Assembly (NCBI RefSeq): GCF_026008495.1
Contig: NZ_BQUN01000200.1
Span: forward strand, 89,079-144,940
DNA length: 55,862 bases
Source of the DNA: Streptomyces sp. A012304
Lineage (GTDB): Bacteria; Actinomycetota; Actinomycetes; Streptomycetales; Streptomycetaceae
Direction of reading: 5' to 3'
Below are positions 8,166 to 16,461 of the stretch, in pieces (position 1 is the first letter of the stretch; every line of letters begins with the position of its first letter). The notes beneath the pieces are model-generated. The model saw nothing but the letters and a program-made list of their open reading frames with translations, did not search any database and was not told the origin of the DNA. The position numbers were made by a program, and so were the translations under genes.

Positions 8166-9213
8166 AGTGATGCCTGAAACCGTCCTCGCGGACACCGCCG
8201 CGGCCAAGGGCACGGAGCCGGCGCCCAAGCGGACCGCGCTGCTCGGCGGCCGCATCCCCCTGGCCCGGCTGCGCGACCTCGCCCTCGTCCCCGCGATCGT
8301 CGCCATCGCGATCGTCGGCCAGATCGTCAACCCGGTCTTTCTGCAGACGGACAACCTCATCAACGTCCTGCAGACGATGTCCGAAATAGCCCTTCTGGTC
8401 CTCGCCCAGACGATGATCCTGATCGTCAAGAAGATGGACCTGTCACTCGAGTCCACCATGGGCCTCGCCCCCGGCGTCGCCGCCTGGCTGGTGGTCCCGG
8501 CCGGCGCGGGCCATGGACTCGGACTGCTCCCCGGCGCCTGGGCCATCCCCGTCACCCTCGCCGTGGGCGCGCTCGTCGGCGTGATCAACGCCCTGCTGAT
8601 CATCCGCTTCGGCCTCAACGGCTTCATCGTCACCCTCGGCATGCTGATCGTGCTGCGCGGTGTCCTCACCGGCATCTCCGGCGGCCAGACCTTCTTCCAG
8701 CTGCCGCCGTCGATGCTCTACCTCGGCACCGAGCAATGGTTCGGGATGCCCGCGTCCATCTGGATCTGCCTGGTGCTGTTCGCCGTTGCGATCGTCGTCC
8801 TCGGCTGGACCAGCTTCGGCCGCTCGCTGTACGCCATCGGCGGCAACGTCGACGCCGCGAAGGCGGCCGGCATCCGCACCGACCGGGTGCTGTGGATCGT
8901 CATCGTCACCGGCAGCCTGCTCGCCGCCCTCGCCGGACTGATGCTCTCCGGACGCCTGGCCTCCGTCGCCTCGGCGCAGGGCAACGGCTACATCTTCACC
9001 GTCTTCGCCGCCGCCGTCATCGGCGGGATCAGCCTGAACGGCGGCAAGGGCACCATGTTCGGCGCGTTCTGCGGCATCCTGCTGCTCTTCATGATCCAGA
9101 ACGTCCTCACGCTGGCGGGCGTCCCCGCTCAGTGGATCGGCGCTCTCAACGGCCTGATCATCCTGGTCGCCCTCGCCATCTCCCGCATCACGGGCGGCAA
9201 GGTCCAGGAGTGA
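8158..9213 (+). CDS. Sugar ABC transporter permease (RbsC/BPD_transp_2 type)
   Basis: A 351-residue integral membrane protein with about eight to ten hydrophobic segments, beginning near residue 38 (LALVPAIVAIAIVGQIV). Family landmarks include NPVFLQTDNLINVLQTMSEI, GLNGFIVTLGMLIVLRG, GRSLYAIGGNVDAAKAAGI (the cytoplasmic coupling loop that contacts the ATPase) and AVIGGISLNGGKGTMFGA. The homodimer forms the translocation path for the sugar delivered by the lipoprotein at 5469. It starts inside the end of the ATPase gene. A GC-rich hairpin begins three bases after its stop and may partly separate transporter transcription from the catabolic operon. Confidence 0.9.
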   Translation: MPEVMPETVLADTAAAKGTEPAPKRTALLGGRIPLARLRDLALVPAIVAIAIVGQIVNPVFLQTDNLINVLQTMSEIALLVLAQTMILIVKKMDLSLESTMGLAPGVAAWLVVPAGAGHGLGLLPGAWAIPVTLAVGALVGVINALLIIRFGLNGFIVTLGMLIVLRGVLTGISGGQTFFQLPPSMLYLGTEQWFGMPASIWICLVLFAVAIVVLGWTSFGRSLYAIGGNVDAAKAAGIRTDRVLWIVIVTGSLLAALAGLMLSGRLASVASAQGNGYIFTVFAAAVIGGISLNGGKGTMFGAFCGILLLFMIQNVLTLAGVPAQWIGALNGLIILVALAISRITGGKVQE

Positions 9214-9215
9214 CC

Positions 9216-9238
9216 CGGGCGGCCCCACCGGCCGCCCG
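9216..9238 (+). terminator. Hairpin between transporter and catabolic operon
   Basis: CGGGCGGCC (9216-9224) and GGCCGCCCG (9230-9238) make a perfect 9-bp stem with a 5-nt loop, 3 bp after the permease stop and 67 bp before fucD. It could be an intra-operon attenuator or a processing/stability element setting transporter versus enzyme levels. Confidence 0.5.
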
Positions 9239-9305
9239 ACCTCCGCCGCGTTCACGTCTCGTTGCCAGGGGCCGGACCGCCCCTGCTCTCACAGGAGTTG
9301 CCGCC

Positions 9306-10631
9306 ATGTCCTCCACCGTGCCCTCATCCGCCCGCATCACCGCCCTGGACGTCCTGGACGTGCGGTTCCCTACCTCCGAACACCTCGACGGCTCGGACGC
9401 CATGAACCCCGAACCCGACTACTCCGCCGCCTACGTCGTCCTGCGCACCGACGCCGGCGACGGACTCGAGGGCCACGCCCTGGCCTTCACCACCGGCCGC
9501 GGCAACGACGTGCAGGCCGCCGCCATCGCGGCCCTCGCCCCGCACGTGGTGGGACTCTCGGTCGAGGAGGTCTGCGCCGACCTCGGCGCGTTCTCCCGCT
9601 CCCTCGTCCACGACCCCCAACTGCGCTGGCTGGGACCGGAGAAGGGCGCCATCCACATGGCCACCGGAGCCGTCGTCAACGCCGCCTGGGACCTGGCCGC
9701 CAAGCGCGCCGGCAAGCCCGTGTGGCGGTTCCTCGGCGAGATGTCGCCGGAGGACCTGGTCGCCCAGGTCGACTTCCGCTGGCTGAGCGACGCCCTCACC
9801 CCGGAGGAGGCCCTGGAGATCCTGCGCCGCGCCGAACCCGGCCGCGAACAGCGCATCGGCCACCTGCTCGACCGGGGCTACCCCGCCTACACCACCACCC
9901 CCGGCTGGCTCGGCTACTCCGACGAGAAGCTGGCCCGCCTCGCCCGCGAGGCCGTCGCCGACGGCTTCACCCAGATCAAGCTGAAGGTCGGCGCGGACCT
10001 GGAGGACGACGTACGGCGCATGCGCACCGCCCGCGAGACGGTCGGCGACGGCATCCGCATCGCGGTGGACGCCAACCAGAGATGGGACGTCCAGCCCGCG
10101 ATCGACTGGATGAGTGCCCTGGCCCCTTTCCAGCCGTACTGGATCGAGGAGCCGACCTCCCCGGACGACATCCTCGGCCACGCCGCCGTGCGCGAGGCCG
10201 TCAGCCCCATCAAGGTCGCCACCGGCGAGCACATCGCCAACCGGGTCGTCTTCAAGCAGCTCCTCCAGGCCGGCGCGGTGGACATCGTGCAGATCGACTC
10301 CGCGCGGGTCGGCGGCGTCAACGAGAACATTGCGATCCTGCTGCTCGCCGCGAAGTTCGGCGTGCCGGTCTGCCCGCACGCGGGCGGCGTCGGCCTGTGC
10401 GAGATGGTGCAGCACCTGTCGATGTTCGACTACATCGCCGTCTCCGGCACGACCGAGGACCGCGTCATCGAGTACGTCGACCACCTGCACGAGCACTTCG
10501 TCGACCCGGTCCGCATTGCCGACGGCAACTACCTGGCCCCGACCCTGCCGGGGCTCAGCGCGCAGATGCACCCCGAGTCGCTCAAGGAGTACGCCTACCC
10601 CGACGGCCCGGTCTGGACCGCTCGTGTCTGA
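9306..10631 (+). CDS. fucD: L-fuconate dehydratase (enolase superfamily)
   Basis: A 441-residue cytoplasmic enzyme predicted to dehydrate L-fuconate to 2-keto-3-deoxy-L-fuconate. ATG 9306 follows AGGAG and gives the normal family length. Enolase-superfamily residues are all present: KLK with Lys225 and Lys227, metal ligands Asp255 (VDANQRW), Glu281 (WIEEPT) and Glu308 (ATGEH), and acid/base His358 (CPHAGG). From memory the Xanthomonas FucD residues are K220, D248, E274, E301 and H351, so the spacing is the same with a constant shift of seven. Other FucD features are RWLGPEKGAIHMATGAVVN and the TTPGWLGYSDEK loop. The lactonase gene starts 8 bp inside its end. Related acid-sugar dehydratases (D-arabinonate, L-galactonate) may also be substrates. 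Confidence 0.9.
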   Translation: MSSTVPSSARITALDVLDVRFPTSEHLDGSDAMNPEPDYSAAYVVLRTDAGDGLEGHALAFTTGRGNDVQAAAIAALAPHVVGLSVEEVCADLGAFSRSLVHDPQLRWLGPEKGAIHMATGAVVNAAWDLAAKRAGKPVWRFLGEMSPEDLVAQVDFRWLSDALTPEEALEILRRAEPGREQRIGHLLDRGYPAYTTTPGWLGYSDEKLARLAREAVADGFTQIKLKVGADLEDDVRRMRTARETVGDGIRIAVDANQRWDVQPAIDWMSALAPFQPYWIEEPTSPDDILGHAAVREAVSPIKVATGEHIANRVVFKQLLQAGAVDIVQIDSARVGGVNENIAILLLAAKFGVPVCPHAGGVGLCEMVQHLSMFDYIAVSGTTEDRVIEYVDHLHEHFVDPVRIADGNYLAPTLPGLSAQMHPESLKEYAYPDGPVWTARV

Positions 10632-11523
10632 CGCCCAGGCCCTCGTCGACGCCCACCACCACGTGTGGGACCTGGACGTCCGGCCGCAGCCCTGGTTGGA
10701 CGAACCGGGCCACGAGCCGATCCGCCGCAACTTCAGCTCGCACGCCCTGCGCTCGGCCGCGACCCGGCCGATCGCCGGACGGCGATTGACCAGCACGGTG
10801 GTCGTCCAGTGCATTACGTCCGTGCCGGAGACCCGGGACCTCCTCGCCCTGGCCGACAGCGACCCGCTGATCGGTGCCGTCGTCGGCTGGGTGGACCTGA
10901 CGTCCCTCGCGATCAGTGACGTACTCGACGACCTGCGGACCGGCTCGGCGGGCCGGTACCTGCGGGCCGTACGGCACGTCGTGCAGGGCGAGTCGGACCC
11001 GCACTGGCTCCAACGGCCCGACGTCGAACGCGGGTTGGCAGCGGTCGGGGAGCGCGGGCTCGGATACGACGTGCTGGTCCGCAGCCACCAGCTCGCGCAG
11101 GCGATCGACCTCGCGGAACGGCTCCCCGAGCTACCGCTGGTCCTGGACCATGCGGGCAAGCCCCCCATCGCACGGCGGGAACTGACCGACTGGGCACAGC
11201 AGTTGCGGAGGCTGGCCTGGCACAAGCAGGTTCGCTGCAAGGTGTCGGGGCTGATCACAGAGGCCGACCACGAGAAGTGGACCGTGGACGACATCCGCCC
11301 CGTGTGGGACGTCCTGCTCTCCGCCTTCGGGCCCGACCGCCTGATGTTCGGCTCCGACTGGCCGGTCTGCGTGCTCGCGGGCGGCTGGAACCGCTGGGCC
11401 GCCACCGTCGAAAAGCTGCTGGACGACTGTTCCGAGAGCGAAAAGCAGGCGGTGCTGTCCGGTACGGCGACTGCCTTCTACCGGCTGACCGACGAGAAGG
11501 AGAGGACACCCCCGTGCTCCTGA
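10624..11523 (+). CDS. L-fuconolactonase, amidohydrolase superfamily
   Basis: 299 residues from GTG 10624, which overlaps the fucD stop by 8 bp. The N-terminal metal site VDAHHHVWDL (His11-His13), HAGKPP in the middle and MFGSDWPVC near the C-terminus are hallmarks of the Amidohydro_2 group that contains L-rhamnono- and L-fucono-1,5-lactonases. The predicted reaction is hydrolysis of L-fuconolactone, made by the sugar dehydrogenase step, into L-fuconate for FucD. The conserved phrase EPIRRNFSSHALR after the HHHVWDLDVRPQPWLD opening is also typical of this lactonase family. The order dehydratase-lactonase-mutarotase supports the fucose assignment. The exact lactone is not proven by sequence. 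Confidence 0.85.
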   Translation: MSDAQALVDAHHHVWDLDVRPQPWLDEPGHEPIRRNFSSHALRSAATRPIAGRRLTSTVVVQCITSVPETRDLLALADSDPLIGAVVGWVDLTSLAISDVLDDLRTGSAGRYLRAVRHVVQGESDPHWLQRPDVERGLAAVGERGLGYDVLVRSHQLAQAIDLAERLPELPLVLDHAGKPPIARRELTDWAQQLRRLAWHKQVRCKVSGLITEADHEKWTVDDIRPVWDVLLSAFGPDRLMFGSDWPVCVLAGGWNRWAATVEKLLDDCSESEKQAVLSGTATAFYRLTDEKERTPPCS

Positions 11524-11951
11524 CGGAACTACTGCATCCCGGCATCCTCGAAGCCCTTGCCGGAGCCGGCCACGGCGCCCGCGTACTGCTCGCCGACGGT
11601 CACTACCCGGCGAGCACCGCCACCGGCGAGCGCGCCAGAACCGTCCACCTCAACCTGGCCCCCGGCCTGCTCGACGTCACCACTGTCCTCGACGTCCTGC
11701 TGCGCGCCCTGCCCGTCGAGGCGGCCCATGTGATGGTTCCGCCCGAGGGTGAACCCGAGCCGCCGGCCATCGCCGAGTACCGCTCGATGCTGGCGCCCGT
11801 CCCGGTCGGCACGCTCGGCCGCTTCGAGTTCTACGACGCCGCCCGCTCGCCGGACCTGGCGCTGGCGATCGTCACCGCCGACACCCGTACCTACGCCAAC
11901 CTGCTGCTGACCATCGGCGTCCGCGCTGAAGGGACCCTGACGACACGATGA
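11514..11951 (+). CDS. fucU: FucU/RbsD-family L-fucose mutarotase
   Basis: 145 residues from GTG 11514, overlapping the lactonase end by 10 bp. The N-terminus LLHPGILEALAGAGHGARVLLADGHYPAST (given here as LLHPGILEALA and GHGARVLLADGHYP) contains the catalytic His and Asp region of RbsD/FucU proteins, which interconvert sugar anomers. FYDAARSPDLALAIVTADTRTYANLLLTIGV gives the family C-terminus with the conserved Tyr-Asn. It probably equilibrates alpha- and beta-L-fucose so that the anomer released by retaining GH29 enzymes can be oxidised. FucU rather than RbsD is chosen from context; the families are hard to separate by eye. Confidence 0.82.
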   Translation: MLLTELLHPGILEALAGAGHGARVLLADGHYPASTATGERARTVHLNLAPGLLDVTTVLDVLLRALPVEAAHVMVPPEGEPEPPAIAEYRSMLAPVPVGTLGRFEFYDAARSPDLALAIVTADTRTYANLLLTIGVRAEGTLTTR

Positions 11952-12991
11952 CACTCGCCGTCCGCTACACAGCCGCCCGCACCTTGGACACGGCTCCCGC
12001 ACCTACTACGCCGCCCGGTCCCGGCGAGGTGGAACTGGCCCCCGCCTACGTCGGTATATGCGGCACCGACCTGCACATCTTCCACGGCGACATGGACGCC
12101 CGGGTCACCGCGCCCGCCGTCCTGGGACACGAGATGTCCGGCCGCGTCGTACGCGTCGGTCCGGGCGTCGAGGGCTGGCAGCCCGGCGACGCGGTCACCG
12201 TGATGCCGCTGCGCTGGGACGACACCTGCCCGGCCTGCCGCGCGGGCCACCAACACATCTGCCAGCACCTGGACTTCATCGGCATCGACTCCCCGGGCGC
12301 GATGCAGCAGCGCTGGACCGTACCCGCCTCGACGCTCATCCGGCTGCCCGATTCCCTTCCTCTGGACCGGGCCGCGCTCGTCGAGCCGACGGCGGTGGCC
12401 GTGCATGACGTGGGCCGGGCCGAGGTCGCCGAGGGCGAGAAGGTGGTCGTTGTCGGCGGCGGCCCCGTCGGCATCCTCATCGCGCTGGTCGCGCGAGCCG
12501 CGGGCGCCGAGGTCCGGGTGGCCGAGCTGAGCGCCCACCGTCGGCTGCTCGCCGAGGAGCTGGGACTGACGGCGTGGAACCCGGCCGACGTCGAGGTGCC
12601 GGAGCTGGTGCGGCAGTGGACCGCAGGCGCGGGCGCGGACGTCGCCTTCGAGGTGTCCGGCGCGGCGGGCGGCGTCAACACCGCGGTCGACGTGCTGGGT
12701 GTGCGCGGCCGTCTCTGCCTCGTCGCCATCCACCCGCGCCCCCGCGAGGTCAACCTGCACCGCTTCTTCTGGCGCGAACTCACCCTCGTCGGCGCCCGGT
12801 TGTACGACCGCTCCGACTTCGAGAAGGCGGTCGCCCTGGTCGACGACGGCACGATCCAGGCCGACCGGCTGATCAGCAAGGTCGTGCCGCTCACGCAGGC
12901 ACCTGCCGCCTTCGAGGCCCTGGAGGGCGGCGGCGACGTGATGAAGATCCTCGTGGACTGCACCGACGACGCCCAGGGAGCCGCCGTATGA
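11948..12991 (+). CDS. Zinc-type medium-chain alcohol dehydrogenase
   Basis: 347 residues; ATG overlaps the previous stop as ATGA. The catalytic zinc site is complete: GICGTDLH (Cys38) and GHEMSGRV (His61, Glu62), plus the third ligand region LVEPTAVAVHD. The nucleotide fold has VVVVGGGPVGILIA, with the following acidic VAELSAHRR suggesting NAD preference. The structural zinc loop is incomplete: instead of Cys-x2-Cys-x2-Cys-x7-Cys it reads DDTCPACRAGHQHIC, with Asp91 in the first position and Cys94, Cys97, Cys105. In the pathway it could oxidise 2-keto-3-deoxy-L-fuconate at C4, oxidise a sugar, or reduce L-lactaldehyde. Sequence alone does not decide. Confidence 0.85.
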   Translation: MTLAVRYTAARTLDTAPAPTTPPGPGEVELAPAYVGICGTDLHIFHGDMDARVTAPAVLGHEMSGRVVRVGPGVEGWQPGDAVTVMPLRWDDTCPACRAGHQHICQHLDFIGIDSPGAMQQRWTVPASTLIRLPDSLPLDRAALVEPTAVAVHDVGRAEVAEGEKVVVVGGGPVGILIALVARAAGAEVRVAELSAHRRLLAEELGLTAWNPADVEVPELVRQWTAGAGADVAFEVSGAAGGVNTAVDVLGVRGRLCLVAIHPRPREVNLHRFFWRELTLVGARLYDRSDFEKAVALVDDGTIQADRLISKVVPLTQAPAAFEALEGGGDVMKILVDCTDDAQGAAV

Positions 12992-13749
12992 CCGCCTTCG
13001 ACCTCACCGGAAAGCTTGCCGTCGTCACGGGAGCCCGGCGCGGTATCGGACGGGCCATGGCCCGCGCGCTCGCCGAGGCCGGCGCGGACGTCATCGGTGT
13101 CAGCGCCTCGCTGGAGGAGTCCGGCAGTGCGGTGGAAAAGGACGTCGTCGCCGCGGGGCGCACCTTCGAGGCGATCCGGACCGACTTCGCCGATCCGGAG
13201 GCCGTACGGACCCTGGGTGCGGACCTCGCCGGGCGCGAGCGGCCGGTGGACATCCTGGTCAACAACGCGGGTACGATCCGCCGCACTCCGGCCGCCGAAC
13301 ACACCGACGCCGACTGGGAGTTGGTGCTCCAGGTCAACCTCAACGCGCAGTTCGCGCTGAGCCGGGCTGTGGGCGCGGCGATGGTGGCCCGCGGCCAGGG
13401 GAAGGTCATCTTCACGGCGTCGCTGCTCAGCTTCCAGGGCGGCATCACCGTCCCCGGTTACACCGCCGCCAAGCACGGCATCGCCGGACTCACGAAGGCG
13501 CTGGCCAACGAGTGGGCGCCGCACGGCGTGAACGTCAACGCCATCGCCCCCGGCTACATCGCCACCGACAACACCCAGGCACTGCGGGACGACCCGGTGC
13601 GCAGCCAGGCGATCCTGGACCGCATCCCGGCCGGCCGCTGGGGCGACGCCGACGACCTGGCGGGCGCCACGGTGTTCCTCGCCTCGGACGCCGCCGCCTA
13701 CGTCCACGGTGTCGTCCTGCCCGTCGACGGCGGATGGCTCGGCCGATGA
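12988..13749 (+). CDS. Short-chain dehydrogenase/reductase (KduD/2-keto-3-deoxy-acid dehydrogenase-like)
   Basis: 253 residues, ATGA-overlapped with both neighbours. Classical SDR features: TGARRGIGRAMA dinucleotide motif (residues 14-25), VNNAGTIRR, catalytic Ser in FTASLLSFQGG, Tyr-x3-Lys in GYTAAKHG, and the C-terminal VDGGWLGR found in KduD/IdnO-like enzymes. The family includes 2-keto-3-deoxy-L-fuconate and L-rhamnonate 4-dehydrogenases of oxidative deoxysugar pathways. I favour that role, giving a 2,4-diketo acid, but no fumarylacetoacetate-hydrolase-type enzyme that would then cleave this product is encoded in the window. A KduD-like isomer oxidation is the alternative. Confidence 0.85.
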   Translation: MTAFDLTGKLAVVTGARRGIGRAMARALAEAGADVIGVSASLEESGSAVEKDVVAAGRTFEAIRTDFADPEAVRTLGADLAGRERPVDILVNNAGTIRRTPAAEHTDADWELVLQVNLNAQFALSRAVGAAMVARGQGKVIFTASLLSFQGGITVPGYTAAKHGIAGLTKALANEWAPHGVNVNAIAPGYIATDNTQALRDDPVRSQAILDRIPAGRWGDADDLAGATVFLASDAAAYVHGVVLPVDGGWLGR

Positions 13750-14378
13750 CCGCAACCGACCTGGGCTCCGTGCTGGCCGGAGCACGCGTGCTGCCGGTAC
13801 TTACGGTGCGGCGCGTCTCGGCCGCCGGCCTGCTGGCCGAAGCGCTCGCGGCGGGCGGTGCTCGGTGCGCCGAGGTCACCTTCCGCACATCGGACGCCGA
13901 GCAGGTGCTCAAGGAGATGGCCGCCCACGGTGGCCTGGCTGTCGGCGCCGGTACGGTCCTCACGGCCGAGCAGGCGGAGCGGGCCGTGGTGGCCGGCGCC
14001 CGCTTCGTGGTCTCGCCCGGCTTCGACGAGGAGGTCGTCGACAAGTGCCGCGAGCTGGGGGTGCCCGTGGTGCCCGGCATCGCCACCGCCACCGAGCTGA
14101 TGCGCGCCCTGAAGGCAGGCCTCGACACCGTCAAGCTCTTCCCCGCCGAGCCGCTCGGCGGCGTGCGGATGCTGCGGGCGCTCGCGGCTCCCTTCCCCCG
14201 GACGCGCTTCGTACCGACCGGCGGGATCGGCACCGACCAGCTGGCCGCCTACCTCGCCGACCCGGCGGTCCTCGCCGTCGGCGGCAGCTGGATGGCCACC
14301 GCCGACCACCTGGACCGGGGCGACTACGCGGAGATCCGCAGGCTGACCGCAGATGCGGTGGAGAGGAGTGCGACGTGA
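13746..14378 (+). CDS. 2-keto-3-deoxy-6-phosphogluconate/4-hydroxy-2-oxoglutarate type aldolase
   Basis: 210 residues, the usual length for class I KDPG/KHG aldolases. The Schiff-base lysine is Lys130 in DTVKLFPAE, the catalytic glutamate Glu43 is in CAEVTFRT, and VGAGTVLT and FVPTGGI are the other phosphate/substrate loops. ATGA overlap with the SDR gene. It cleaves 2-keto-3-deoxy aldonates, usually the 6-phosphate, to pyruvate plus an aldehyde. On 2-keto-3-deoxy-L-fuconate, which lacks a 6-hydroxyl, the products would be pyruvate and L-lactaldehyde. With the kinase next door it could instead serve a phosphorylated KDG/KDGal branch. Confidence 0.88.
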   Translation: MTATDLGSVLAGARVLPVLTVRRVSAAGLLAEALAAGGARCAEVTFRTSDAEQVLKEMAAHGGLAVGAGTVLTAEQAERAVVAGARFVVSPGFDEEVVDKCRELGVPVVPGIATATELMRALKAGLDTVKLFPAEPLGGVRMLRALAAPFPRTRFVPTGGIGTDQLAAYLADPAVLAVGGSWMATADHLDRGDYAEIRRLTADAVERSAT

Positions 14379-15412
14379 TCGACGTGGTGGCCCTCGGCGA
14401 GGTGATGCTGCGCTTCGACCCGGGCGAGGGACGCATCCGCACCGCCCGCTCCTTCCAGGTCTGGGAGGGCGGCGGCGAGTACAACGTCGTCCGCGGACTG
14501 CGCCGCTGCTTCGGCCTGCGCACCGCCGTCGTGACCGCGCTCGCCGACAACGCGGTGGGCCGGCTCGTCGAGGACCTGATCCTCCAGGGCGGCGTCGACG
14601 CCTCGCTGATCCGCTGGGTGCCTGACGACGGCATCGGCCGGACCGCCCGCAACGGCCTCAACTTCGTCGAACGCGGCTACGGCATCCGCGGCGCCCTGGG
14701 CGTCAGCGACCGCGCCCACACCGCCGTCTCCCAGCTGCGCAAAGGGGACGTCGACTGGGAGGCGGTGTTCTCGGGCGGGGTGCGCTGGTTCCACACCGGC
14801 GGCATCTTCGCCGGCCTGTCCGACACCACGGTGGACGTCGCCGACGAGGCCATGGCCGCGGCCCGCCGGCACGGCGTCACCGTCTCCTACGACCCCAACT
14901 ACCGCCCCAGCCTGTGGGCCGGCCGGGGCGGCGCCGACGCCGCCCGCGAGGTCGACCTGCGGCTCGCCCGGCACGCCGACGTCGTGGTGGGCGCCCTCGG
15001 CCTGGCCGGGACGTACCCGGGCGACGTGCGGGTCAGTGCCGACGAGGTGTGTGACGCACTCGCCTCCGTCGCCGCCCTCCTGCCCGACGCGAAGGTACTG
15101 GCAACGACCCTGCGCGACGTACGGTCGGCCGGCGTCAACGACTGGTCCTCGGCCGCCTGGTCCGCCGAGACCGGCTTCGTCACCGGCCCCAGGATGACCG
15201 GCCTGCAGGTGCTGGACCGCATCGGCTCCGGCGACGCATTCGCCGCCGGACTGATCCACGGACTGCTCGGCGACGCCGGCCTGGAGCAGGCCCTGGCCTA
15301 CGGCACCGCCCACGGCGCGCTCACCATGACCACGCCCGGAGACGTCTCCATGGCCTCGCTCGCCGAGGTCGAGGCGCTCATCGCGGGCGGGACGGCCCAC
15401 GTCAGACGCTGA
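14375..15412 (+). CDS. PfkB-family carbohydrate kinase, 2-keto-3-deoxygluconate kinase-like
   Basis: 345 residues from GTG 14375 (GTGA overlap with the aldolase stop). The N-terminus DVVALGEVMLRFDPGEGRIR and GGGEYNVVRGLRRCFG are typical of KDG kinases, and the anion-hole/catalytic motif is DRIGSGDAFAAG near residue 285, followed by the expected C-terminal helices. It phosphorylates a sugar or keto-deoxy acid using ATP. If it is a 6-kinase it cannot act on 2-keto-3-deoxy-L-fuconate because C6 of a 6-deoxy sugar is a methyl group. It therefore probably handles a second substrate such as KDG or KDGal derived from galactose or uronic acids. Confidence 0.85.
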   Translation: MIDVVALGEVMLRFDPGEGRIRTARSFQVWEGGGEYNVVRGLRRCFGLRTAVVTALADNAVGRLVEDLILQGGVDASLIRWVPDDGIGRTARNGLNFVERGYGIRGALGVSDRAHTAVSQLRKGDVDWEAVFSGGVRWFHTGGIFAGLSDTTVDVADEAMAAARRHGVTVSYDPNYRPSLWAGRGGADAAREVDLRLARHADVVVGALGLAGTYPGDVRVSADEVCDALASVAALLPDAKVLATTLRDVRSAGVNDWSSAAWSAETGFVTGPRMTGLQVLDRIGSGDAFAAGLIHGLLGDAGLEQALAYGTAHGALTMTTPGDVSMASLAEVEALIAGGTAHVRR

Positions 15413-15447
15413 CCGGCGCCCCCACCCCCGTATCCCAGGAGCACCAC

Positions 15448-16461
15448 TTGCACCAGCGGAAGATCCAGAACACGTCCGTCTCCCTCACCGAGCTCGGCTT
15501 CGGGGCGTCCGTGATCGGCAACCTCTACCGCGTCACCCCGGCCGACGACGCGACAGCCGCCGTCGACGCGGCCTGGGCGGCCGGCATACGGTACTTCGAC
15601 ACCGCCCCTCACTACGGCCTCGGCCTCTCCGAACGCCGCCTGGGCGCCGCACTGCGAGGCCGACCGCCTGACGCGTACGTCATCTCCTCCAAGGTGGGCA
15701 GGCTGCTCGTGCCCAACGAGGAGCCACGCGGCGTCGACACCGAGGGCTTCGTCGTACGGGACGACCTGCGCCGCCAGTGGGACTTCAGCCGGGACGGCGT
15801 ACTCCGCTCCATCGAGGACACGCTGGAGCGCACCGGCCTGGACCGCCTCGACATCGTCTACCTGCACGATCCGGACGACCACTGGCGCCAGGCCGCCGAA
15901 GAGGCCATGCCCACCCTCGCCGAACTACGCGACCAGGGCGTGATCGGCGCGATCGGCGCCGGCATGAACCAGTCGGCGATGCTCGCCCGCTTCCTCCGCG
16001 AAACCGCCGCCGACGTGGTCATGCTCGCCGGGCGCTACACCCTCCTCGACCAGTCGGCGCTGGACGACGTCCTGCCCGCCGCGCGGGAACTCGGCAAGAG
16101 CGTGGTCGCGGTGGGCGTGTTCAACTCGGGACTGCTCTCGCGCGACCGGCCCACCGAGGGCATGAAGTACGACTACCAGGACGCCCCGTCGGCCCTCGTC
16201 GTCCGCGCCCAGGCCATCGCCGAGGTCTGCGCGGCACACGGGACCACCCTGCCCGCCGCCGCGATCGCCTTCCCGTACACGCACCCCAGTATCATCAACG
16301 TCACCCTCGGCATGCGAAATCTCGAACAGGTCGTACGAAACGTGGAACTCCATGGTCAGCACGTCCCCGGCAGCCTCTGGGGCGATCTTCGCGCTCAGGG
16401 GCTGATCAGGTCGGACGTGCTCGCGGGGCACGGTGGGGGGAGGGATGCGCGGTGTCTCTGA
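15448..16461 (+). CDS. Aldo/keto reductase, L-fucose (D-threo-aldose) 1-dehydrogenase-like
   Basis: 337 residues starting at TTG 15448, with CAGGAG six bases upstream; no better start exists before LTELGFGASVIGN. The catalytic tetrad is visible: Asp51 and Tyr56 (YFDTAPHYG), Lys82 (ISSKVGRLL) and His (IVYLHDPDDH, about residue 134). This AKR branch contains D-threo-aldose 1-dehydrogenases that oxidise L-fucose, L-galactose and D-arabinose at C1 to the lactone. It therefore supplies the first step of the pathway: L-fucose to L-fuconolactone. It is last of the enzyme genes and overlaps the repressor gene by 10 bp. Confidence 0.85.
   Translation: MHQRKIQNTSVSLTELGFGASVIGNLYRVTPADDATAAVDAAWAAGIRYFDTAPHYGLGLSERRLGAALRGRPPDAYVISSKVGRLLVPNEEPRGVDTEGFVVRDDLRRQWDFSRDGVLRSIEDTLERTGLDRLDIVYLHDPDDHWRQAAEEAMPTLAELRDQGVIGAIGAGMNQSAMLARFLRETAADVVMLAGRYTLLDQSALDDVLPAARELGKSVVAVGVFNSGLLSRDRPTEGMKYDYQDAPSALVVRAQAIAEVCAAHGTTLPAAAIAFPYTHPSIINVTLGMRNLEQVVRNVELHGQHVPGSLWGDLRAQGLIRSDVLAGHGGGRDARCL

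Noticed and set aside
13709..14374. Upstream extension of the kinase reading frame
   Set aside because: The frame is open through the aldolase gene but the translation is a shadow; GTG 14375 overlaps the aldolase stop and begins exactly at the kinase N-terminal motif.
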